Of a DNA stretch of 64,000 bases, positions 14,601 through 21,536 are shown in pieces. Positions within the stretch are counted from its first letter, which is position 1; the number at the start of each line of letters is the position of its first letter. A program made the translations under genes and the position numbers. The DNA is from Cordilura impudica. Its lineage: Eukaryota; Arthropoda; Insecta; Diptera; Scathophagidae. The stretch is taken from contig OY821517.1 in the NCBI GenBank assembly GCA_963682025.1, forward strand, positions 231,937,678 to 232,001,677, in the 5' to 3' direction. Below the pieces are notes generated by a model. That model did no database searches and was not told the origin of the DNA. It saw only the letters and a list, made by a program, of their open reading frames with translations.

Positions 14601-14690
14601 AGTGGTGTGCTTGTGAATGATGAGAGAGTGCGTTGTATGAATGAGTTTGCGTGTGAAGTCTTCAAAAGAAGACGTTTAAGAAGGGTTTGA
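11625..14690 (+). CDS. R1-clade ORF2: AP endonuclease-reverse transcriptase (intact)
   Basis: Uninterrupted 1021-residue protein. Residues 1-225 are an APE-type endonuclease that nicks the target DNA: QEPY near residue 36, GMDANA near 127, VSDHNP near 212. The reverse transcriptase lies at about 420-720, with the fingers motif SYRGISLLP, the catalytic FIDFKGAFD, RGCPQGSICGP, and the active-site YADD near 658. The C-terminal part has a Cys/His cluster, CDCGPF..WFHILC, near 955-970, as in R1-clade ORF2 proteins. RGCPQGSICGPF-W is typical of R1/TRAS/RT-type elements. All catalytic residues I can recognise are present, so this copy could encode active enzyme. The first ATG lies 15 nt after the satellite junction, so no promoter or ORF1 remains. 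Clade assignment is strong; the family name is unknown. Confidence 0.9.
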   Translation: MSLSIVQYNCQGSYASMCELGERMVAMKSGFALVQEPYSTDGCVRGLPSFMRVFPCSRVKAAVIVNDPDAECIVLSANELGVCVLVEGRFGKIFLASIYCQFSSPLEPYISYMDTVLLLASSNPIILGMDANASSPMWFSKLSRHSSGYQNHHRGEMLSDWMVNRGVSALNQPSDLYTFSGPNGVSDIDVTAVNDVVLRRFRCDWDVKDDWGVSDHNPIRIVLHYSPAPVEVSDVMRWRRLPINWDFYGSCIREAASEVSIGDFRGLTIDGQIGKLNEWTINTNDALLGRCSRTIPGRVKWWTRELTEMRRTVRQLRKRFQRARRTNADDVLLRATNYATQLRAYKDRIVKVKEDDWRAYVRDNRDDPWGRVYKLCRGRSQQTDVSGLRVGNEILPSWGACIRVLLGEFFPRVEGPIHLPFQGVDPPPPLDRTELELSICQARSRKSPGMDGMTGEMCKSIWKATPEYLLAIYEKCVSEGYFPHPWKIARVVVLLKSPDRIRSNPRSYRGISLLPVLGKVLERIMVKRLQERIDQGTCEWQFGFRSGRSVDDAWHHVKTCVGRTEAGYVLGIFIDFKGAFDFLLWEGVLARLREVGCQELELWKSYFSGRRACVAGVNESVCIEVVRGCPQGSICGPFIWNLMMDPLLRRLMVAYNVCAYADDLLVLIEGQSRAELERRGEEAMQIVCDWSRQVEVDVAMDKTVMMLLKGRLSLNRPPTVRANGVSLKYATEVKYLGITMRERMNFLVHLERVKAKLTGVVGCVRRILRNDWGLSRRSMRTIYRGLFVACATYGSSVWSSVVTTARGKLKIMSCQRVVLLACVPCCRTVSTEALQVLVGVAPLDLEVIRKSIAYRIKKGQPLLQDDWVTNDDVSGRSWTECKALLNECVVSRWQDRWDRSDNGRVTYSFIHDVTFVAKRPDFGFSLSMGFLLTGHGSFNAFLHKRALANTPECDCGPFTEDWFHILCICTFYSDIRDLDSLGVVLTDDGCDVSGVLVNDERVRCMNEFACEVFKRRRLRRV

Positions 14691-15270
14691 TCGCACACGT
14701 GTGTTTACATCCACAGGATGTACGCATTCGTGTGTACCCAAGACCTTCTAGAAGGCCTTAGTTGTGTACCTATACACTCACCCACAGGGTGGGTTTATGG
14801 GTGTGGGACTAAGGCCTTCGAATGGCCACCAGTCCATGGCTGTTTGGAGCCATACTGGTAGTAGCTTTGCTACGAAGTCTGACCGGAGGCTATATATTTA
14901 TATATATATCTGGTACCACGGGAAGTCAGAGCCCCTGGAATCTTGATTCCAGCTGACTTTCGGGTACGGCCCCTTGGGGAGTATCGTGGTGGCTGTGGTT
15001 TATACCCAAATCGCGGGGAGAGCATAGCTCGATGTGGAGTTGCATTCAACCGGGTGCTGTGACCCTAGAACAGCAGAGGTGTGTAAGGTAGGCCTCGACT
15101 CCCCACCAAGGAGTGGGATTTGTTGCCCAAATGCACAAATCTTGAATTGGTACCGGAGTGTAGTTAACTACACAATGGGGCGGTGGTCGGCGCATATTCC
15201 GATCCAGTGTTCAGAGCACCGTGAGGTTATGTCAACGAGACGGGTACTCACGTTAAACACAAGAGACTTC
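14691..15270 (+). other. R1-like element 3' untranslated region
   Basis: About 580 bp without a credible gene. It is much richer in G+C than the surroundings and contains several short self-complementary stretches, such as the CACACGTGTG palindrome just after the stop codon and CTTCTAGAAG near 14746. Neither a poly(A) tail nor a simple-repeat tail is visible before the gypsy A LTR at 15271. In R1-clade elements the 3' UTR is bound by the reverse transcriptase to start target-primed reverse transcription; that role is inferred from the family. Confidence 0.55.
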
Positions 15271-15730
15271 TGTCCCCCTTAATATATACAAATTGTCAGT
15301 TGTGTTTAATATATAAAATGAGAGAGTGTGGTAGGTATGTAGGTGTGAGAGTGTGGTGGGTATGATGTGTGAGAGATATGCAATTAAATAAGTAAATATG
15401 TTGGAGGTATAGTAACCACTATACCACCACCACCGGTAAAATATTTAATTCCTTTCTACAAAAACAATGTCCCTTATGTTAGGCGGTTTGACATTTTTTT
15501 TATACTAACAATGGGAAAAAAAATAGCACATGGTATTCTTGTGTATTTTTAATGTTAAAAAAAAATTCACTTCAAAATAAACGATTTACTTCATACTGAT
15601 TATATGATATATCCATTACTTAAAATTACAATATATTATTCAAAAAAATAAAAATAAAAAGACCTTCCTGGGCGATATCGGATTTGTGTGGGCGAAAACG
15701 AAATTTTTTTTGTTGACTTTCGTCATCACA
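15271..15730 (-). repeat. gypsy A 3' LTR (460 bp)
   Basis: Plus-strand sequence begins TGTCCCCCTTAATAT and ends GACTTTCGTCATCACA; the same block recurs at 37098-37539. Because the internal coding sequence reads on the minus strand and ends to the right of this copy, this is the 3' LTR. It carries about 18 bp (ending CCACCACCACC, near 15415-15435) absent from the other LTR. Confidence 0.88.
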
Positions 15731-15744
15731 CTGCCTCCCCTCTT
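15731..15744 (-). promoter_or_regulatory. gypsy A polypurine tract
   Basis: Read on the minus strand this is AAGAGGGGAGGCAG, directly before the 3' LTR start TGTGATGACG. It is the expected site for priming plus-strand DNA synthesis in an LTR retrotransposon. Confidence 0.7.
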
Positions 15745-15864
15745 AAGGGCATGATGATGATTTCCCTTTTGCTATTCAGCAAGATTCGGTAGCGCTTTTT
15801 TTTATGTATAGGTTTGCATATATATTTTTTTTTTTGTGGAAGAGAAGTAAATAAGAAAAATGGA

Positions 15865-16140
15865 TTAGTTGGATTCGGTAATATTGTCGGTAAGTTTATC
15901 TTCATTGGATGTTGTATCGACAAAAGGCTTTATTTCACTGAGGTGAGCCGTTCGTAAATCATTTTTTTGTTGTCCTCGTAGACGTACTATCACGGGGGAG
16001 ATAAAGTCGATAACTTCATAGGGGTCGGAGAATTTCGGGGCTAGCTTAACTGCGAAATTATCCACGGCCTTTGATAACGGGTGTTCTCGGATCAACCCTA
16101 AATCGCCGATTTTTGGTTTCCATGAACGTCGGCGGAGATT
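15865..16140 (-). pseudogene. gypsy A pol, integrase C-terminal end
   Basis: Minus-strand reading gives the end of a gypsy integrase: LRRRSWKPKIGDL, then LAPKFSDPYEVIDF and the terminal LSEIKPF before the stop at 15865. This is the SH3-like C-terminal module that follows the DDE core. It is the direct continuation of the integrase segment ending at 26761 (…QDQRRHY); the coding sequence is cut there by the jockey-like non-LTR insertion. Only 130 bp separate the stop from the LTR, leaving no space for an env gene. Confidence 0.75.
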
Positions 16141-16215
16141 TTATTTTATTTTTATTTTTATTTATTTTATTTATTTGTTGAGGATAAATACAATACAACA
16201 AGAGCATGTCTTATA

Positions 16216-16233
16216 ACGGGTGATTTTTTTGAG
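16216..16233 (+). repeat. mariner left terminal inverted repeat
   Basis: ACGGGTGATTTTTTTGAG; the outer 14 bp match the inverted right end exactly, after which a base is slipped. Confidence 0.85.
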
Positions 16234-16328
16234 GTTAGGATTTTCATGCATTAGTATTTGACAGATCACGTGGGATTTCAGACATGGTGTCAAAGAGAAA
16301 GATGCTCAGTATGCTTTGACATTTCATC

Positions 16329-17414
16329 ATGAATAGACTTACTAACGAGCAACGCTTGCAAATCATTGAATTTTATTACCAAAATCAGTGTTCGGTTCGA
16401 AATGTGTTTCGCGCTTTACGTCCGATTTATGGTCTACATAATCGACCAAGTGAGCAAACAATTAATGCGATTGTGACCAAGTTTCGCACTCAGTTTACTT
16501 TATTGGACATTAAACCAACCACACGAATGCGTACAGTGCGTACAGAAGAGAATATTGCGTCTGTTTCTGAGAGTGTTACTGAAGACCGTGAAATGTCGAT
16601 TCGTCGCCGTTCGCAGCAATTGGGTTTGTGTTATTCGACCACATGGAAGATTTTACGCAAAGATCTTGGTGTAAAACCGTATAAAATACAGCTCGTGCAA
16701 GAACTGAAGCCGAACGATCTGCCACAACGTCTAATTTTCAGTGAATGGGCCCTAGAAAAGTTGGCAGAAAATCCGCTTTTTTATCGACAAATTTTGTTCA
16801 GCGATGAGGCTCATTTCTGGTTGAATGGCTTCGTAAATAAGCAAAATTGCCGTATTTGGAGTGAAGAGCAACCAGAAGCCGTTCAAGAACTGCCCATGCA
16901 TCCCGAAAAATGCACTGTTTGGTGTGGTTTGTACGCTGGTGGAATCATTGGACCGTATTTTTTCAAAGATGCTGTTGGACGCAACGTTACGGTGAATGGC
17001 GATCGCTATCGTTCGATGCTAACAAACTTTTTGTTGCCAAAAATGGAAGAACTGAACTTGGTTGACATGTGGTTTCAACAAGATGGCGCTACATGCCACA
17101 CAGCTCGCGATTCTATGGCCATTTTGAGGGAAAACTTCGGAGAACAATTCATCTCAAGAAATGGACCGGTAAGTTGGCCACCAAGATCATGCGATTTGAC
17201 GCCTTTAGACTATTCTTTGTGGGGCTACGTCAAGTCTAAAGTCTACAGAAATAAGCCAGCAACTATTCCAGCTTTGGAAGACAACATTTCCGAAGAAATT
17301 CGGGCTATTCCGGCCGAAATGCTCGAAAAAGTTGCCCAAAATTGGACTTTCCGAATGGACCACCTAAGACGCAGCCGCGGTCAACATTTAAATGAAATTA
17401 TCTTCAAAAAGTAA
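16329..17414 (+). CDS. mariner-family transposase, 361 aa, intact
   Basis: Cut-and-paste transposase. Residues 1-110 form two helix-turn-helix DNA-binding modules (TNEQRLQIIEFYYQNQCSV at 5-23; SIRRRSQQLGLCYSTTWKIL at 90-109). The RNase-H-fold catalytic triad is visible: D159 in LFSDEAHFW, D252 in WFQQDGATCHTA, and D294 in TPLDYSLWGYVKSKV. The last two are separated by 41 residues, counting by the convention under which Mos1 is DD34D. That spacing is known from the rosa group first found in tephritid flies; membership is inference from the spacing. WPPRSCDLTPLD replaces the usual SPDLAPSD. The first ATG is 113 bp from the left TIR. No stop or frameshift, so this copy may encode active protein. 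Confidence 0.92.
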   Translation: MNRLTNEQRLQIIEFYYQNQCSVRNVFRALRPIYGLHNRPSEQTINAIVTKFRTQFTLLDIKPTTRMRTVRTEENIASVSESVTEDREMSIRRRSQQLGLCYSTTWKILRKDLGVKPYKIQLVQELKPNDLPQRLIFSEWALEKLAENPLFYRQILFSDEAHFWLNGFVNKQNCRIWSEEQPEAVQELPMHPEKCTVWCGLYAGGIIGPYFFKDAVGRNVTVNGDRYRSMLTNFLLPKMEELNLVDMWFQQDGATCHTARDSMAILRENFGEQFISRNGPVSWPPRSCDLTPLDYSLWGYVKSKVYRNKPATIPALEDNISEEIRAIPAEMLEKVAQNWTFRMDHLRRSRGQHLNEIIFKK

Positions 17415-17503
17415 ATGTCATGGACCAATCTAACGTTTCAAATAAAGAACCGATGAGATTTTGCAAATTTTATGCGTTTTTTTTTTTTAAAAAGTTATCA
17501 AGC

Positions 17504-17521
17504 TCTTAAAAAATCACCCGT
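17504..17521 (-). repeat. mariner right terminal inverted repeat
   Basis: Plus strand reads TCTTAAAAAATCACCCGT, followed by the TA target dinucleotide at 17522-17523. Confidence 0.85.
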
Positions 17522-17678
17522 TATTACAGTATTGGGTAGATTAAGGCAAACATAGAATATTGTTAAACAAAATAAAATAAAATTAATACCTATACAATTT
17601 TAAATATTTAAAACAATAACTTGACAATTATTTAATTATAAGTAAAACAAGTATAATAGTTATTATAAAATATTTTAA
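17522..17678 (-). other. jockey-like element 3' UTR remnant
   Basis: A/T-rich sequence between mariner and the RT stop codon, continuous with 16186-16215 on the other side of mariner. No gene is visible. Confidence 0.5.
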
Positions 17679-18322
17679 TTACGTTAAGTTGCTAAATATA
17701 GCTGCTTTGAAGTGCTTTGCATTGCTAATAATTTGAATGTTGGGGGGTAGTTGGTTCCAAAGGCGAATAGAATTCAGGAAAAAATGGCGTTCAGATATTT
17801 GCTTTTTATATCGTACAGTGTTAATTTTTTTACCTCGCATTGACCTCGAAAAAGTTATTCTGTTGTAAAGGTATTCAGGTTGACCTATATAAATTATTTT
17901 ATGTAAATACAACAATGTTAGGCATTTTAGTTAGTTTTCGAATGATATATTATAGATTTGTTGCGAGTATTCTGAGATGCTGCTGTGTCTTTTGCGGCCA
18001 TATATGTATCTGGCAATGTTATTATAAGTTACATTAAGCCTTTGTTTGCTTAATGAATCGCAACTGGAGAAAAGCTCACATCTATACATTAGTGTTGGTA
18101 ATAAGTAGGTCTTGCCAAGTAACATCCGAATATGCAAGGGCGTATAATACTGTGACATCCATAGATTCCTCAGCATAGCAAAAGTTTTACCGCAGACAAA
18201 TTTAATGTGATCCGACCAATCAAGATGTTTGTTGAATATAACGCCAAGGTTTTTCGAAGTTTCAGCTAGATCAATTTTTGTGTTGTTAATCAGTATAGGT
18301 GGTAGATTTGTCGGTAAGGTCT
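17679..18322 (-). pseudogene. jockey-like ORF2, C-terminal third (RT thumb to end)
   Basis: Minus-strand continuation of the reverse transcriptase whose palm lies at 26245-26760. The segment after the LTR insertion reads LPPILINNTKIDLAE, then LGVIFNKHLDWSDHIK (thumb region), a cysteine-poor connection, and the terminal SERHFFLNSIRLWNQLPPNI typical of jockey/CR1-group elements. An in-frame TAA near 17916-17918 interrupts it. Joining this to the right-hand part across the duplicated AGACC restores a continuous reading frame, which proves that the 412-like element is the interrupting sequence. Confidence 0.75.
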
Positions 18323-19043
18323 GTTGCATATGTGGCGTATTCACATACGTAAGCAGCACGAATAAAGTGCCAATAACAAAAGCATGTAAACAAACAGACC
18401 TACATATGCATACACGTATATCGACTAGCGACTGAATTGGGTAAAATAAAACATATCCAATTGGTATTTGGGATAGGTCAAGCGCGTATAGCAAATGACT
18501 CAGTTTGTTCGTTTGTTTGTTTGACTGAGCGGGTTAATTTACAGAGCGTTGAAATCGAATAGAGTTGGTTGACATGTAGAGCAACTAGATTTGATTTCAT
18601 ATGCAAACCGAATACAATACACTTGTTGGTGTACCGTATTGGTCTGCACTTTAACCAAGTACAAATTCCACTCGTTGTTTGGAGTTGTACTTTATGTATG
18701 AGTAATGACAAATTATAGAGCTAGGAACCACACCCAAATATCTATGATCGCCTGGTACGATAATATATATTAGTAGTAAGCAAAACTAATTTAAGAGAGA
18801 GAATATGAAATATAAACATGTAAAATACTTATGGAGTGACTTTCAGAAAGTCACTCACTTACACAATACAATTTCATACCCAGTTGTAAATATATAAGCA
18901 GATTAAAATTGAAAATAAAGATTAAGTTCTAACTTCGCTCTTGGAGCGTCAACACCAAAACTGATGTTTCTTTTATTTTATCCTGCGGTAACAACATCAT
19001 AATAAGACTATCATTATATGTCGAATCCTGTAAAATCATTATA
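18323..19043 (+). repeat. 412-like 5' LTR (721 bp)
   Basis: Begins GTTGCATATG and ends AATCATTATA; the ends are not TG...CA. Near the right part are a TATA-like ATATATAAGC (about 18891), a polyadenylation signal AATAAAG (about 18914) and a near-perfect palindrome GTGACTTTCAGAAAGTCAC at 18836-18854. Confidence 0.9.
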
Positions 19044-19061
19044 TGGCGATCCTGTGGACTT
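19044..19061 (+). promoter_or_regulatory. 412-like primer-binding site
   Basis: TGGCGATCCTGTGGACTT directly follows the LTR. TGG is the complement of a tRNA CCA end, so this is the expected tRNA primer site. It resembles the tRNA-Arg site TGGCGACCG of 412/mdg1 elements only at its start; the actual tRNA is not established. Confidence 0.65.
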
Positions 19062-19099
19062 CGAAACCTGCGAATCATGCTGCACATCAAGCGAACTAA

Positions 19100-19200
19100 C
19101 ACTGCAAATCCTGCTACAAGATCCAGCGAATAAGTACTACAAATCCTGCTACAAGATCCAGCGAATAAGTACTACAAATCCTGCTACAAGTCCTGCTACA
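19100..19200 (+). repeat. leader tandem repeat 1 (about 35 bp)
   Basis: About two and a half copies of a unit containing AAATCCTGCTACAAGATCC followed by AGCGAATAAGTACTAC. It lies in the leader of the 412-like element, and similar sequence starts just after the PBS. Confidence 0.75.
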
Positions 19201-19283
19201 ACTTTCAATGGAGTAAAAAGTTTTTTTTTGGTTGGTTTGTATACAAAAAAAAAAAAAAAAATAATAATAAAAGCATAAAAAAA

Positions 19284-19481
19284 AAGACTGGAATAACCAA
19301 CAGACACCGCATTGGCGAGGATGGTAGAATTTCGTTAATTAAAAAAAAAAAAAAACTGGAATAACCAACAGACACCGCATTGGCGAGGTTGGTAGAATTT
19401 CGTTAATTTGAATAAAAAAAGACTGGAATAACCAACAGACACCGCATTGGCGAGGTTGGTAGAATTTCGTTAATTTAAATA
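19284..19481 (+). repeat. leader tandem repeat 2 (three units of about 66 bp)
   Basis: Three copies of GACTGGAATAACCAACAGAC followed by ACCGCATTGGCGAGGTTGGT and AGAATTTCGTTAATT, starting at about 19286, 19354 and 19420. The copies differ mainly in the length of the A-rich spacer. Each contains TTGGCGAG, which echoes the TGGCGA of the primer-binding site. Confidence 0.85.
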
Positions 19482-19595
19482 AAGTTAAAAAATTTGAATA
19501 AAGTTAAAGTTAAGAAGTGGTTTTAAAAAAAAAGAAAAATTTTTTTTTTCTGTCGCGCACGTGTGAACTAAGTACTTGCGTGGGTAAATCATTTT

Positions 19596-20054
19596 ATGAC
19601 AGACACCGCAGATAAACGTATGAGAGATTATAAAAGCTTGCTAAAAATTTTTCTAAAAAGTTTGATGGAAGAATCTTGGGAAGAAATAGTTGAAGGAATG
19701 CGCATAGCAGAGGACAATTGGAAAGGACAATTGCAAGACTACGGAGCGGAAGCGAAGAAACCAGAAATATTGCAACGCGGCCCTAAACCAATTAAATTGG
19801 TGAAAAAGATTGAAGTAATTGAACCGAGGTACCAAATTTATCCGGTACAAAAGATAAAGAAATCAAGAGGTGACTTTGTTAATAGAAAGAAGAAAGAATT
19901 GACAGTTATAAACTCAGAATTGTCATACACTACAGACGTAGAAGCAAGGACTAAACTGCTGGAGCGTTTAGTGAAAGTTAAACTAGAGATTAAAGAGTTT
20001 CGGAAATCAAAGAAATTAACAAGCAAAAAATGGGGAACACCCAAACAAAAATAA
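19596..20054 (+). CDS. short leader ORF 1 of 412-like element, 152 aa
   Basis: Open frame of 152 codons between the leader repeats and gag. The product is strongly charged: a helical, coiled-coil-like N-terminal third (KSLLKIFLKSLMEESWEEIV, residues 14-33), a proline-containing middle (RGPKPIKLVKKIEVIEPRY) and a very basic C-terminus. No zinc knuckle, protease or membrane segment is visible. Elements of the 412/mdg1 group are known to carry short ORFs upstream of gag; their function is not known to me. The stop overlaps the next ORF by 25 nt. It is intact, in contrast to gag and pol. Confidence 0.6.
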   Translation: MTDTADKRMRDYKSLLKIFLKSLMEESWEEIVEGMRIAEDNWKGQLQDYGAEAKKPEILQRGPKPIKLVKKIEVIEPRYQIYPVQKIKKSRGDFVNRKKKELTVINSELSYTTDVEARTKLLERLVKVKLEIKEFRKSKKLTSKKWGTPKQK

Positions 20055-20224
20055 ATGAAGTTATCACGGCAACGACACAAGCACCAACAGCAGTAAGCAT
20101 CAGCATCGAAATAGTAATCTTTATCTGTGTGGTGTTAACAGTGTTCATAATAATGAAATATTTACGAAGGTATATTAGGAAACAACTACGTAGACAGGGT
20201 ATAAGAGCTGGTTTACAGCAATAA
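20030..20224 (+). CDS. short leader ORF 2: small single-span membrane protein, 64 aa
   Basis: Starts MGNTQTK, which fits an N-myristoylation signal (Gly2, Thr at position 6 counting Met as 1 is near-consensus), followed by a Thr/Ala-rich stretch. Residues about 24-43 are a hydrophobic span, SISIEIVIFICVVLTVFIIM, and then comes a dense basic tail, RRYIRKQLRRQG. It overlaps the end of the previous ORF by 25 nt in another frame, so it might be translated by reinitiation. I do not recognise a homologue. It is not an envelope: there is no signal peptide, cysteine ectodomain or fusion peptide. Its small size leaves some doubt, but the combination of features is unlikely by chance. Confidence 0.55.
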   Translation: MGNTQTKINEVITATTQAPTAVSISIEIVIFICVVLTVFIIMKYLRRYIRKQLRRQGIRAGLQQ

Positions 20225-20427
20225 AATCATTAAAATCAAATCAAACAAAATTACAAGTAAATTTTAAATGAGAAAATTTTTGTTTTAAAAGAAAAAGTAA
20301 ATAAAATATATAATGTTATATATAGATAAGAAAAATAGAAAGAATGTTATTATTTAAGAATATATAAAAATAAAATTTGAAAACAAGATTTTTTTTTTGA
20401 AAGTCATTATTTCTGATAGATACAATA
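20225..20427 (+). other. A/T-rich spacer before gag
   Basis: About 200 bp of A-rich sequence between the short ORFs and the first ATG of gag. No further ORF or repeat is visible. The gag start may be elsewhere in it if a non-ATG or mutated start was used. Confidence 0.5.
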
Positions 20428-21536
20428 TTGAAATCATTGGAGTCTATTATAGTAAACGCTAGAAAATCAATAGGCCGTCCATACTCTTTAGAAACTGTTT
20501 CAGCAAAAAAGTTAGAAATAAGGAATTTAGAAAAGGACTTAGAGGATATATTAGTAGAAATAAACAGTTCGGAAAAACAAAGGGTAAGAACATCAGAAAA
20601 CTTTAAAAAATTGAGAAACGAAGCATTAGAATTATTGACACAGCATTCAAAGAATAGGATTACATTGGACAAACGACAGATTGTGACAATGGAGGCACTG
20701 GACATAAACGAAATATCCGCTATAATAAAGCTTATTAATGTTTTTACGGGGAAAAAATCCGAATTTAGTAATTTTGTTGCAAATGTGGAATTGGTGAGTG
20801 GGACCATACCAGTAGAAAAACAGAATGCATTTTTCAATTTCGTGTTTAAATCACGTTTGGACACAAAAGTTCAAAATATAGTTAAACATGAGACTGTTCC
20901 AACAACTATAACAGAGAATTTGCAAATAGGATACAAGAGTTAGTTTCGGAACTAAACGAAATCCAAATATCAGAGGTCGGAGAAACGGACAGAGCTTCGA
21001 TAGTAAGAACTAATAACATGATGGCATTCAATACGTTTAAAAATGGTCTGCGAGATCAGCAAATCTTGTCAACTTTAAATGCCAGTAGGGTTACAAATTT
21101 CGTCGACGCATTGAACATTGCGGAAGAAGCAGAAATTGGTTCAACACAAAGACAAGTGTTGTATGCTGCCGATAACCATTCTGCAAATAGACAGCAACGG
21201 TCAAAGTGTACTAACTGTGGTTCAACACATGGCAACAGGTGCCCAGCCAGCGGAGTGAAGTGCAATAAATGCGGAAAGTTTAACCATTATGCAAAAGTAT
21301 GTCGTTCAGGTAATCAGAACTATGTCGGGAATAACAGACGGAATGTTAACAACAATAGAAGTGTCAATAGAAATAATAATAATAACAGTAATTACCGTAA
21401 TAATGGTAACGGAAATCATATCAGAGGTAATAATAATTACCGCAACAACACAGGAAACAACAATAGAAGTTTCAACGTACATAGAGCTGAGACTCAGGGA
21501 AACTTCCAGATGCCGGAGATTCTCCAAGGGGCATGA
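20428..21536 (+). pseudogene. 412-like gag (capsid-nucleocapsid), frameshifted
   Basis: The N-terminal part (20428-20943) is a helical capsid-like protein ending prematurely in IGYKS. The rest continues in another frame from about 20920, where a one-base change near TTTGCAAATAGG is the likely lesion: the second frame reads NRIQELVSELNEI and leads into MMAFNTFKNGLRDQQIL. The C-terminal half has two zinc knuckles, CTNCGSTHGNRC and CNKCGKFNHYAKVC, that bind genomic RNA, followed by an Asn-rich tail (NNNRSVNRNNNNNSNYRNN). gag overlaps the beginning of pol in a different frame, as is usual for this group. Confidence 0.75.

Larger units (their letters stand above)
11610..15270 (+). mobile_element. 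R1-clade non-LTR retrotransposon, 5'-truncated
   Basis: The element begins at the end of the AATTTAT satellite and contains one long intact ORF2 followed by about 580 bp of GC-richer 3' sequence. ORF1 is missing, so the copy is either 5'-truncated just upstream of ORF2 or of an unusual single-ORF type. There is no poly(A) tail. Its 3' side is interrupted by the LTR of gypsy A at 15271. After allowing for that insertion (possible target duplication ACTTC/ACTTT), the sequence beyond gypsy A is another 7-bp satellite, so the 3' end probably also abuts satellite DNA. R1-clade elements are known for target-specific insertion (rDNA, telomeric repeats, microsatellites). Satellite targeting here is inference. 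Confidence 0.8.
16216..17521 (+). mobile_element. Tc1/mariner DNA transposon, complete, DD41D type
   Basis: Terminal inverted repeats ACGGGTGATTTTTT bound 1306 bp at both ends and are flanked by the TA dinucleotides (16214-16215 and 17522-17523) expected of this superfamily. The element contains one intact transposase gene with a polyadenylation signal AATAAA at 17441. It lies in the 3' UTR of the jockey-like element and so is younger than it. The spacing between the second and third acidic residues suggests the rosa-like DD41D group. Confidence 0.9.

Noticed and set aside
14764..15282. 60- and 82-codon ORFs in the R1-like 3' UTR
   Set aside because: No domain, and located in a region with strong secondary structure potential; ordinary chance ORFs.
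20225..20427. Small ORFs in the A-rich spacer and their antisense (20316-20864)
   Set aside because: Low-complexity composition and overlap with the sense gag frame.
20900..20950. Programmed ribosomal frameshift inside the 412-like gag
   Set aside because: It lies in mid-capsid, not at the gag/pol boundary, and no slippery heptamer with a following structure is evident; a mutation is simpler.
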